Below, piece by piece: positions 1 through 11,697 of a stretch of 64,000 bases of DNA; within the stretch, counting starts at the first letter, position 1, and each line of letters begins with the position of its first letter. The DNA comes from Paramecium tetraurelia. Taxonomy: Eukaryota > Ciliophora > Oligohymenophorea > Peniculida > Parameciidae. Position numbers and translations under genes: made by a program. Under the pieces are notes generated by a model that was not told the DNA's origin, ran no database searches, and saw nothing but the letters and a program-made list of their open reading frames with translations. Where the stretch lies: contig NW_001799288.1 in assembly GCF_000165425.1 (NCBI RefSeq), positions 337,067 to 401,066 on the forward strand. The letters run 5' to 3'.

Positions 1-155
1 TAGATTTTTCAATGTATTTTTAACTTCCTAATCTGATACCTAATTATCAAGTCACCTTAACAGAATTAATTTTCTTTAAATTTAAATAATAATATGGTGT
101 CATTAATTGGTCATTAATTTGATTAATTGATTTCATTATTATTTTTTATAAATAT

Positions 156-2041
156 ATGATAAAGAAATAAATAAGCTCGATCTAATAGGTTGTTAAGACA
201 GGAACTTAGATTGTGGAATATTCCTGGTTTTAGCATCATCAAGTTTTCAGTGAGCCTCCTATAAGCAACTGGAAATAGACAATAATGGATAATTTTGAAT
301 GGTTCCTCATTCTTATGGTTCTGGTCTATTGTGTGACATTCATCTTCATGTACAAGAATTTTAGTTAAAAATCTCATAAAATAATTGTGAACGTCAGAAA
401 AGAGAGTGCAACAAGTGATGAATTGCAAAAGTAATACGTGTATACTAAAGATGTAGTTCGGTTCGTCTAGGCACTGAGCAAAATGAAAAACAAAAAAAAG
501 ACTAAACTTCTAGTACGGAATCATCACCTAGAAATATTTAAAATAAACCTAAAAATAATACACTTGTGTTGACTGATCAAGCTTTTAATTTAAAAGGGAA
601 TAAAGTGTCTGAATCAAGAGAAAAAATCATCTCGTGGGAAAGACATTAAGAGGAGAATATGATAACTTAGATAGAAACAAAGAAAGTGCGAATTAAAGCA
701 AGTGATGACCATTTACAATTTGTGACTTCCCAGTTTGGAGATTTGAATTAGAAAAATGCTAAAGGTGTACACATGATAGAATAGGATAATGGAGATGGAA
801 AGGCAGAGAGAATTATTCACATTCTTACAGATTGGAGCAGATATTGTGAAACTGGAAAGTTCCAGAAATTGTACACTCTTCCTAAACTTATTGGCAAAGG
901 GGCGTTTGGAGAAGTCTACAAATCTCAAAAAATCATTGATCTCAAAGAATATGCAGTCAAAAGAATCTATTTTAAAGTCTAAAATGAAAAAACCTTAAGA
1001 GATCATCCAATTTTTAGAGAAATTGGATCACTCTAAGAAATTAATCACAAAAATGTAGTTAGATATTATACTAGTTGGATTGAAGAGTTAACTAAAGACA
1101 ATTTAGCAGACATTGCTAAATTACATAAAATTGTAGATGATCAAAAATAGGCCAAATTAAATGAGGTATAGAATTCATATTAACCTCAATTGATGGATGA
1201 CATGTCTTCTATAAATAATTATGTTTAATTTATTGGAGGAAATGATGCAGATAATGAATAATAAATCTAGACTATTTCAAAACAATCCAAAAATTTGGTT
1301 AGTTTTCATTTATCAGATTGCAGCAGTCATATTCAATCTCAAATGCGCAGATATCACTTTAATCCAAATTAAAAAGATGAATAATACTAATTGTTTACCT
1401 TATACATTGAAGTAATTGCTAATCTTAATAAAATTAGATGGAATTGTGTGATTATACATTGAGAGATTTCATTGATAAGGTTGATAGAAAAAAAGATTAT
1501 CCTCTTATTAAATCCATATTTATCTAAATACTGGAAGGAATCATATATATGCATACTAACCAATATATTCATCGAGATTTAAAGTAACTTATTTAATCTA
1601 AACATTAGACCACAGAATATATTTATTAATTCGAAGAATGAAGTCAAAATTGGAGATCTTGGACTTTGCAATTCTTTAATTATTAAAATGGATGACGAGT
1701 TCACTTCTAGTTCTGGTGAATACACGAACAATGTTGGAACTCCTTTGTATATGGCTCCGGAAGTCAAAGACGATCTTTACGGTTCAGCAGCTGATATATA
1801 CCCTTTAGGAATAATATTATTTGAGATGTTGTGGGAGATAAAGACTCACTATGAGAAAAATAGGTAAACATTTATAATTTAATTTAGATTGATACAATCT
1901 CTTACCAAAGATTCTATTTTACCTCCTGATTTATTTAAGAATCATCCTGTTGAAGCAGAATTGATTCTTAAGATGGTTAGTAAGAATCCAAACAAACGGC
2001 CAACTGCTCAATAGGTTTTAGATTCTCTAAACAAATAATGA
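156..2041 (+). CDS. Membrane-anchored eIF2alpha-kinase-like protein kinase (PERK type)
   Basis: Reads as a 594-residue protein after removing four introns (431-456, 1412-1437, 1584-1608, 1864-1887); the total length is a multiple of three. Residues about 49-66 (from EWFLILMV) form one hydrophobic membrane segment. The kinase domain starts near GKGAFGEVY and AVKRIYF, followed by a Gln/Asp/Ser-rich insert of about 100 residues before the C-lobe, which is typical of eIF2alpha kinases. The C-lobe has IHRDLKPQNIF, KIGDLGL (DLG instead of DFG), VGTPLYMAPEV and ADIYPLGIILFEML. PERK-family enzymes phosphorylate eIF2alpha in response to ER stress. Here only about 45 residues precede the membrane span, so a luminal sensor is nearly absent unless exons lie left of the window. 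I chose ATG 156 because frame is open from 123 and nothing coding is visible upstream. The first acceptor could also be at 450. eIF2alpha as substrate is inferred. Confidence 0.8.
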
Positions 2042-2056
2042 AAATATATGACACTA

Positions 2057-5000
2057 TCACAAATCTTTTAATAATTTATCAACGTATTCCCAATTATACA
2101 ATTTATTTCCATTCACATATTCCCCTGTCATAATGGTTAAACTGTCAAAGTATTATTGAAACACTTCAATCCATTTACCATTTTTCATCCCATTAACCAA
2201 ATAAGATCCACCACCACTTTAGTCATAAAATTTCTAAATACATCTCTTCTTAATGCATAATCGACCATGAACCTACTCTAGTATTATTTTTGTATTCCCC
2301 TATGTATTTCAATATTCTATAAATAAAAGAGACCAAAGTAATACATTAGATTGCAATATCCAATATGTGGCACTATTTCTATCCACCCATCAACCTTTAT
2401 TCCTTTTGAGGTGTATCTACCCCCACCGCTTAAATTTCATTTTTATATTTACTTAATTGTGCTAGATCCATGTTGAGTAATCTGCCATTCTCCAGTTCGT
2501 ATTCCATCATCATAATTTCCAAAATATTTAAGAATTCTTTTTTTTATAATTATAATTACATTGAGCAACCTCCTCCAACTCTTACATCCACATCAATCCA
2601 TTTACCCATCTTCGTTCCAAAATCACTATATTATCCTCCCCCACTTTATATTAATGAAATATCATTACATAAATTCTCCACCTACTTTTGTTATTGCCCA
2701 TTTTCCTTATCTTACTCCATTCGAATATAATCCATTGTATTAAAGAACGACTTCAGAGTTATAGCCAATGTAACATATCACCTCTTACCATTAGCCTTCC
2801 TTAATTCCGCTCAATGAATAACTGCCTCCTCCACTTTAAATTTATAATGACAATTACATTAACTCTTTATTTACTTTTTCAATATTCCATCTGCCAACCC
2901 TAACTCCATGATTGTATTCCCCTATATGTAACAAGGTAATTGTATCCTCAATCCCATCATGAGCTGAAATTTCTACCCATTCACCATCCTTGCTTCCTGA
3001 TTTTGTATAGAAGCCAGAAGAACTTAATCAAAGGAATATTAATTACACAACTTCCCTCTGTTCATTTTAAACCACCCAATTGCCTGTTCTGATTCCACTT
3101 CTATACTCGCCTATATGAAATAGAGTCCTAAAATAAATCATAGAATTTACAAGTATTTTCCAACTCCAACATGCACTTCTACTTCCTTCCATCCACCCTC
3201 TTTAAATCCATACTTATTATAACATCCTCCTCCTAATTAATTCCCTTTATACAATTTAGTAATCCATAATCCTGATCTCTTACCACTACTGTATTCACCC
3301 TCTGAAATAATAATCCTTTTCGATAGTTTATATGCTTACACAAAACATCTCCATCCAACTTGCATCTCTACTTCAACCCAATCAGATTCCTTCTCCCCTT
3401 ATCTAGAATATAATCCTCCTCCACTAATAAAAAGATGTTTATTTTATTTTACATTACTCCTTCTTATTACTCTGATATCACCCATTTACCTATCCTTTTA
3501 TCAAGATTATAATCTCCAGTGTATATTAAAGTTCTAAAATCAAATCCTTATTTATACTTTGTACTATAATAGCCACAATAGATTTCAACATCTGTCCATT
3601 TCCCATCTTTCTAATCTTAGATGTAATTCCCTCCACCTATTATAGTATCAGATCCCTCTTTGTAAATGTTCCAGACTCCAATTTTCTGTCCCTTTTTATA
3701 TTCTCCTTTGTGTAATAAAATCCTAAAATTATTAATCCATTAATAACTATGAACTTCGCCATCCAATACAAATTTCTACTTCAGTCCAAACTCCTTTTTT
3801 ATATCCTTTGCACAAACCTCCTCCAATCTAATTTCTACAAATATCCAACACTCGCCAATTCCCTTGTCTTAATCCTGCCTTGTAATCTCCAACATGCAAT
3901 AAAATTCTAAATTACAGTATCAAATACATAGAAGATCCAACCCCAACATGAACTTCAACTTCCGTCCACAATCCTTCTTTTAAACCAATCTATGAGTAAT
4001 TACCTCCACCACTTCCTTTTTATATCATATACTTACATTTATCCAGAATTTAATTCCGATATCAACCACAGTCCGACTTTTACTCCATTAACATATTCAC
4101 CCTGGCTTAAAATTCCCATCGAACACCAGAATCCAGCATAGCCTTCAACATCTGTCCAAAGACCATGTTTTAAACCTTGCAAATATGCTCCGCCTCCTCT
4201 GATATTTAGTATCATACTTACACCTATCCTCTATTTCCAAAGATCGTAGCCCATTCACCATGTCTTACTCCATTCACATACTCTCCTTTATGAATAACAA
4301 TACTAATTAATTTTCAATTATACATCCTTCCCCACTTGCCTATAAATACTTCAGGCTCGACCCACAATCCAATCTTCTATCCTCCTTCAAATTGACCTCC
4401 TCCGATGACTGATTAATCCTAATTGTAATAAAACCAATTGTTGACTCTTAGACCTTAATGATACTATCCTCGAAATGTTCTTTTATATTATGTAAGTGTC
4501 TTACATACTAAAATCCCTGTTATGATTATAGTAGAGAACTTCCGACCACATGCCAGATCTAAGTCCATTATCATATTGGCCTATCTTATTTAAGCGTCCA
4601 TTCGTTAACAAGTAGCAGATACCAATATTATTTTAATTGTATTCTTTTACAGCCAATGTATACTCTCCTTCTTGAAATTCTTTTAATTTAATTCCCAAGG
4701 CTATTTCATCAAGAGGATAAATAGTAAATTTTGATGCTTGTTCAAGCACTGATTTGGAATACTAAAGCAATTGATTGATTTGGCTTTGCTTGTGATCTGC
4801 CATCTATTGTAACTTTTCAGGCATCATAAGTTATATCACTCTATCCAAATGTTCATTTGACAATGAAGTTGTGAATGATTAGCTCTAGAATCCATCAATT
4901 AGATAATCAAACAACTCCAATTCTTTGAATATTTAATCCTGGATTACATCTGAAGCTCGTTGTACAGAGTTGATAACATCTCTTATTTTCTTAACCAGCA

Positions 5001-5250
5001 ACTTTGATGCCTCGTCTAATTAAATAATTGCATCTGAAAACTTCATTTCCACAATGTCTCTTATTTTCTTTTTAGCTGATACAACAGTGTCTTCTAATTC
5101 GCTAACACTGATGCAACATTCAGTGTGAGATTTATGATGAGAACTTAAACACTTTTGACATCCCCACTTTTATTAGCATCGAGGATGGAGACAAAATAAA
5201 GTTATCTCTCTTTCGAAATGGTTCTTCTCTTTGCATTTTGGAGCATTCAT
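2057..5250 (-). CDS. B-box-like zinc finger protein with a long array of MORN-like repeats
   Basis: The N-terminus (MNAPKCKEKNHFE...) carries a Cys/His cluster resembling a B-box (CLHP, CQQKWGCQKCL, SSHHKSH, ECC), followed by about 150 helical residues. From about 4700 down to the end runs a tandem array of about 14-15 repeats of roughly 49 residues, each with GEYxNGxKxGxW-like motifs and an aromatic-glycine pattern like MORN repeats. Many repeats contain an intron at the same place (for example 2317-2344, 3128-3150, 3534-3557, 3723-3747, 3907-3927, 4303-4323). The stop at 2057 lies 15 nt from the convergent kinase gene. I recognise the architecture as a ciliate-type multigene family but know no function. 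MORN repeats often bind lipids or proteins at membranes and cytoskeleton. The number and exact borders of all introns were not fixed. Confidence 0.7.
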
Positions 5251-5598
5251 CTTATTTAGTTAATTTCTGAATTAAAAATTTATTCTTAAAAATCAATAAC
5301 AATAATATTCTTACAAATCCCTTGTTCTCTTTATTATAGTGAATAAGAAATAATTTGAATCTTGATTTTAGAAATAAATCAACTTTATATTTATAAATTG
5401 TTTTAATAGATTGAATTTATAACAAAAAAATAATGATTTGATTGTCAACATGATCTCTATCTGAATAGAAATAGAAGAAATATTTGATTAAATTATATTT
5501 TAACAACATTATAAATTGCTGTTGTAATATTTTTATTTTTTGAACACTATTTAGTTTAAACTATCAGTTATATGAGTTAATAATGTAAAAGTTATTGA
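5251..5598. other. Intergenic region between divergent genes
   Basis: Very AT-rich, with no frame that stays open or looks coding. It must hold the promoters of the divergently transcribed B-box/MORN gene and the CCCH-exonuclease gene. No specific element is recognised. Confidence 0.5.
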
Positions 5599-8500
5599 AT
5601 GTTTTATATTTGTATAGCTAAGTTAGTCTACACATCATTGTTATTATCATCAATGGTGCTAGCTTATGACACTATTTTAAATGTAAACTGGCTTTCCAAA
5701 ATCAAAAGTGAATTAAAAATCCTATTATAAGGTAAAATTTACATTTATAACCTCATTTCAAGGCTGAGCTATCAAGTTTTAATATTCGATAACATAATAT
5801 ACACCTAACAAATAATGGATAACGTTAGATATTAAATTGAATAAATGAACTTAATATAAGGCTTGCTTACAAGATAAAACATAGATTTTAACTATTTAAA
5901 TTACCTTCCTTATAAAAAGATATGATGTAATTGAAATCTCCAACAAAAATTAGGAAATTAGAAAATTAACAATTTCCAAATTATACTTTATATTAGCTCT
6001 TCAAAAAAGGTTAAATTATTGGATAATATGGAATTCTGACTCAATTTGTAAATAAGATGATATTAATGCTCAAAAGTTATTCTACTAAAATAGTGCTAAG
6101 AAGTAAAGTGTATTAATATGTATTCAATAGAATCTATTAAAGTTTTTAATAAAAAATTTATTAAAGAATAAATAATTAAAAAAATGTTAAATGCTGACTA
6201 CATTTAGGCTTTGGCTTTACAATTTTCCATCAATGCAGAATAATTTATACTGTACGATTAACATAGGGATCCAATTTAGAAACAATTCATTTGTTAATAT
6301 TGGTTAAGAGGTACTTGCTGTTTCACTCCAGGTATAAGTTTATGAAATATTTAGACTTTTGCCATTTTGCCCATGGAATCTAATATTTAGAATATAAAAT
6401 AGATTCATTAACAAATTTAAAACCTTTACCCAGCTTAGAGGATGTTAAATTGAAATATAGAATTGATGGTTTCCCAAAATAATATTTTGTGGTTGAGAAA
6501 TTTTAATCACATCCAAAAGTCAAGGAAGAATTGAAATAATATCATGAATATATTGGAAAATATTATGATCCAGATAAAGTTTACACTCTAAGAGAGATTA
6601 AGTTTGAAAGATCAATCAAACCAATTATTCTTAATACTATGTATTTGTTGGAAATTTAAAACTTTTATGAAAAAATCTTGGAGATGTTACAAGTTAAAAT
6701 CATTCCCAGAGCTGTGTTCATTCATGAATTAAACAGAGTTGGGTACTCATTTATGGGTAAGACTTTCATAATATTGTACTCTAGGAAGTCATTTTGCGAG
6801 GCCCAAGACCCTAATATTCCATTTATAGAATAGTGGTTCATGTTTTTCCAAGACTCTTAGAACAAGTATAGTGATAACTGGATATGATGAATCAATTTTG
6901 AGAAAATAAAATTCTTTGAAAGTCCTTAAATAGGGGGTGGTTAAGCAATAAAATATAGAATAAAACGAGAATTAGGATGACGCGAATAAGGAAGATAATG
7001 ATGACTAAGATGACGAGGAGGATGATGAAATGATAGGATTGGAAGATCCATTAGAAACTTAGGAGGGCGAAAAAGATATTATTTTTCTAATTAAGGTTGA
7101 TGATAAAAAAGAATTGATAAAATCTTTTGCTTAAAAATTATCGGAAATTTTAACAGCATAACCAAAATTAGCAAAACTTACAGATATGGATGATTTCTAA
7201 TTAGCCATAGATGAGATAATTAAAGAAGAAAATCAGAAAAACTTCCAAAATTAATAGTCAATTTTCCCAAATTTGCATCAGATTTTGACAATATAGAATT
7301 AAATTTGGGATGAATTTGCTGAAGAACATGGATTTCAACTAATAAAATTTACAAACTCAAGAGATTCAGGAATACCAATAAGTTCAATAGTTAAATTTTT
7401 CACTCCTGAACAGAAATTGGAATTAACTAATTATCTATAGAAACCTAAAATTAAATATTTTCTATGTTAATATTGGATGAGAGGTATTTGCATTTTTCAA
7501 AAGAAAGATTGCAGATTTGCTCATGGTTTAGAAGATTTGGAGTTAAATTTTGATATTGCAAGAGATTTTGAAAATTTGAACTAAGAGCAAAAGCCATTAA
7601 GATATAATTAGAAGCCATTGATTAATCATAGAACTTATTAAATTTTATTTTTGTAACAATATAAAATGATTGATTATGGAGCTTTGGGATTACATCAAAA
7701 GAAAAATATTTTTTAAATTGATAATTTGAAGGAATATAGAGATAAAATAAGAGAATTTATATAAAGAGAAATGATACTAAATTTATATAAAAAGATCTCT
7801 AATGGTAAACCATAAAACAAAGGGGAAATTATGAAGTATTACAATCTGGTTGGTTTTATCTAGAGAGGAATTGATCTGTCAGAATTGAAGATAATTAAGC
7901 TATTAATTAATAATGATGCAGTTTTTGAGAAAGAATCTATTGTAAAAGTGCATCAGATTGAATAGGATGGTTTGAGTAAGAAGGAGAAAAAGAAGGTTAC
8001 TTAAAAACAGATTCTATTAATTCCCGTATTGGATTATAGTATTTATAACACATTTTATGAATCTATTATTCTCTAAGCTTTGATAATAGTTTTGAAGAAT
8101 AAAGTGGAATTGCCAGTCGAAGAGAGTATTGTAAAGAAGGAAATCTATAAATTGGATTAAGTATTAGAAATGCCAGGACTTTATCAATTTTTCCTCAGGC
8201 ATCCAAAAAAGAAATATACATTGATTGATTACTTTTAAGAAAATATCTTAGGGTAAGTTAAGAATAAATTGAAAGATTAAATTCATCCAGAAGTATTTGA
8301 GTAAATATCTGAAGATGGATTTAATTTGATTTAATTTGAGGCTGACATTCCTTAATTGATGGCAATAATTTAAGCGATTTACGGAAATACCTTAAGTCAT
8401 AATCAAATTCCAATAAATTTTGATAAATTGATCAAGTAAATAGAAATGAAAGCAAGTGATAATGATAAATACAATTGTTTAGTAAATTATTTGCATAAGG

Positions 8501-9451
8501 ATAAATTACATAAATTTTTCAGTATTAATGGGAGTCTTTATGCAATCAACTAGCATGGAAAGGTAGCAGATAAGATTAAGAAATGCAAATGTGGAAAGCA
8601 ATATCAAGCACCTGCAAAAATAAAATAAATCAATGATAATATGCTGATACAAAAAATAATGGAAATATAAGAATTTATTGATAAAGAAGTTAGAAACACT
8701 ATAGTTGTGGATTCAGCAGAAAAATTACTATTGGTGCAAGATTTCATGTCCTTCGATGTTAATTACATTGGTATAGACTTAGAAGGATAATTAAGAAAGG
8801 GAGATATTTGGTTAGTTTAGATGGGTGTAATGGTTGAAAATTTGAGAATCATTTTCATTTTTGATCTAATGAAAGCTAAGTATTTGGAAGCCGATTTAGT
8901 ATTTCATGAATAGATGTTGAGTGTGATTAGATCGATTTTAGAAGATGAGGGGATTTGCAAAGTATTTCATGATTGTAAAAGAGACAGTTAAGCACTGCAT
9001 ATCAATCAAATATGTCCAAGGAACATTGCAGATACAAGTAGTACATATATATTTTTGGAATCTCTGAAACTGAATGATTAGGAATAGAAAAAAGTTAAAA
9101 AGAAGTAAGATAATAGATTACTATTATAGTCCCGTTTAAATATCCAAAGAAGTGTTATAAGTAGCAACTCCACCAATAAATAGTGTATTAACTAAATATG
9201 GAGCTATGCATGGAGGAAATGAATTAAAAGAAGAAATGCATGCAAAATTCAATAATTGCAAGGCAGACGATTTCTTTGCTCGTCCAAATCCAGCCTTCAT
9301 GTATTACAGTGCTAGGGATGTGGAAGATCTTGTTTAAGTTTATTTGCAGATGGAAATGCTAGCTTTGGAATATAGATACATTATTGAGAAAATGAGTAAC
9401 AAAAATAAAGAGTATTTTCTTAAGAGTCAGGATAAAATTTAGGATAAGTGA
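5599..9451 (+). CDS. CCCH zinc-finger / DEDD 3'-5' exonuclease fusion protein (EXD1/Egalitarian-like nuclease domain)
   Basis: About 1238 residues after removing introns 5824-5860 (37 nt, least certain), 6108-6130, 6332-6354, 6757-6784 and 9105-9129; the lengths close the frame. Two CCCH fingers are visible: CQYWLRGTCC...DFCHFAH (about residue 212, C-X8-C-X5-C-X3-H) and CQYWMRGIC...DCRFAH (about residue 586, C-X7-C-X6-C-X3-H). They are separated by a long acidic linker. The C-terminal third has all DEDD exonuclease motifs: YIGIDLEG (about 1020), FHDCKRDSQALH, and a final YYSARDVEDL. This nuclease type is found in EXD1 and Egalitarian, which act in small-RNA or mRNA pathways in animals. The N-terminal exons before ATG 6184 are less certain; the protein may start there. 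Role in RNA binding and processing is inferred from domains. Confidence 0.75.
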
Positions 9452-9535
9452 TTTGTAGATATTTATATATAATAATATATAAATTAATTAGAATGTTACC
9501 TAAAATGTTAGGTAATATTTAAATTTGATCATTAG

Positions 9536-10619
9536 ATGCCTCCTTCTTGTATGGAGAGAAAAGATTTTTAAAGAAACTAAATAGACAATTAGATGAGAAG
9601 TATTATGTTATTGATTAGTAATGAGATTAATTAAAATCAAGAAATGACATTTGAGGAGGTATTATCTTCCAATATAGATTGTCGAGAGAAGATAGAAAAG
9701 TTAGTCTCTGATCCCAATTTATAAAATGATTTTCTTATTAAAGCACACAATATAAACAAAGATTTAAAAGACTTCTATTATTTGCCTTTAGTTGCATTAA
9801 CTTTAGATCCTCCCAGTTATTATCCGGTAGATACAATTGATATTGAAACTATCTTTTAACACTTTGGATAGGTAATAAACTATTTAATTATACAAGATTC
9901 TTAAAGTTATCAATAAAGATAAAATAGCTTATATCTTAATGAGAAGCATAGTTGAATGTTGGATTGGAGTTAAACTTCTCAATAACACTCCGATTGAATT
10001 GCCTGGTAAATTTGGAACCAATTAGATCCATACTCTTAAAGTGCAATTATGTTTTGAAGATTCCTCTGTACATCACATTTATCAATTTAATCATCGAAAT
10101 CTAACTGAACAAGGATTGACTATATAGAAGGTAAGAAGCATCAAATTTTAGGAAGACTCCAGATTTATTCGATAATTTAGAAAAAGACTACAAATATATA
10201 TCCATCTTTGAAATTGATGTAGATGTGTTTTAGAAAGATTTCAATATCAAGCAAAGAATATTGGGGTTGAAGGGTTCAAATATAATCAGAATATTGTATT
10301 TAGTGGAAAAAGCATTTGCATTTTAAAGCAAAGAAAATGCAAGTACTAGATAAGAGTTGGATGTTAAATTGTTGGTTGATGACTGTAATTACTTATTTTA
10401 TATAGAGAATCTGAAAATTAGTTGATTTTGCTTGGCAACTAATGGAATAAATTTGTATTAGGTTAAAAATATGCTAATGAATTATTTGCTTAAATCAAGG
10501 AAGAGTTCAAATTTTTCTAAGATTTCCAACTCTAAGGATTAAAAGAGTCCAGAGTTAGACGAATAGATAAATTTGTTCAACCTGTAGAGGTTTAATATTC
10601 ATATGATGCAGATGTCTGA
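9536..10619 (+). CDS. KH-domain RNA-binding protein
   Basis: A 336-residue protein after removing introns 9872-9896, 10131-10155 and 10385-10407. The C-terminal half contains a KH-type core: a strand/helix region ending in the RILGLKGSNIIRIL motif (the GxxG loop is LKGS), then LILLGNQWNKFVLGQKYANELFAQ-like second half. KH domains bind single-stranded RNA. The N-terminal half is helical and not recognised. It follows the CCCH-exonuclease gene on the same strand after 84 nt, but ciliate neighbours are not normally co-transcribed. Target RNA unknown. Confidence 0.75.
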
Positions 10620-10859
10620 TTAATTTTTTGAGTATTCTTCGTTAATATTAAATTATTTTATATTTATTTTCTAAAAAATTAAATCTTCCCCTAAAAATTT
10701 GCATAAATCAAAGTTTAACAACATACTAAGATCCTCACACTTATACTATCATAACATATAGAGATGAGAGAATTATAAGGTTGAGGATCATTGAGAATCA
10801 GGTTTATAATCAATCTTATTAGATCATTTGTAATTCAAATAATAATTTTAATATAAATT

Positions 10860-11244
10860 TCATTTATCTCTTGGAGGACTTCCGAATGTTTTTTTTCGAT
10901 AAACTTGCAAATTTTGAACTTCTTAACATAATTACTAATATTCCATTTTGATGAATTTTATCATTTCTTCTTTAGAGAACTAATTCTATGAATTACTATT
11001 TATATCACTTATTTTCTATCCTGATTCCCCTTTGTCATTTACAAGCTCTTTTATTTAGTTCAAGATTCGAGTTAATCTCTTCTAATTATCACCTAAATTA
11101 GCTCTTTTGTTCATTTAAAATAATTGTAATTATCTCTGGCAATGGTTTTAAGAATTAATTTTCCTCATAATATTTTGATTTTAATAATTTGAGTTGATCA
11201 TAAAACCGATTAAATTAAATATCAATATTCTTAGAAATAGTCAT
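10860..11244 (-). CDS. Small hypothetical coiled-coil protein with a possible 16-nt intron
   Basis: The first exon reads MTISKNIDIQFNRFYDQLKL... and meets TGA after QFR. A second frame on the same strand continues to TGA at 10860 with a convincing composition (ending FGSPPRDK). A GT...AG segment at 11077-11092 (16 nt) joins the two and gives exactly 123 codons (122 residues). That would be shorter than the usual Paramecium introns, so a one-base frameshift or a decayed gene is the alternative. No domain recognised; mainly helical and charged. Confidence 0.45.
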
Positions 11245-11697
11245 TTGATCTATCCATATATTATAATAATTATTAAATCCATTATATAATTTAAATGTCC
11301 TTGTTTATATATTGATTATTAAAAATATTATTATTTCAAATTGAAGTGATAAGTAATTTTATTTTATGAATAATACTATTTAAATTATTTCATTTTATAT
11401 TTGTTTTGAATCCCTCTTATAAATTATCTTAGATGTTTATTTACATAATTTAATTTTATACTAAGTTAATTTCAAAGCAGAATGAGAAGAATTCATGTAA
11501 CATATTATCCTAACAATATGAAAATAAATTTTATTTTTATTATTCTATACGGTCCTAATTATAAAATCATTCTCTAAAGTATGTAGAGATTGTCTCTTTA
11601 TTAGCTTAACTTTCATTGATAAAAGTTAAAAAAAAACTTTAGGCTCATGATTATACTTTTTAGATGACAAGGTGTAGCATTTAATAATTTATATAAA
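11245..11697. other. Intergenic region upstream of the giant NTPase gene
   Basis: AT-rich sequence without a credible open frame on either strand under the ciliate code. Probably holds the promoters of the two divergent flanking genes. Confidence 0.5.

Noticed and set aside
123-428. A 101-codon minus-strand ORF
   Set aside because: The plus strand over the same bases encodes the membrane span and N-terminus of the kinase in frame; the minus ORF is a shadow with no recognisable features.
6869-6905. A 37-nt intron in the CCCH-exonuclease gene
   Set aside because: It arose from misreading the frame after the 6757-6784 intron; the correct frame is open through this stretch and the total length closes only without it.
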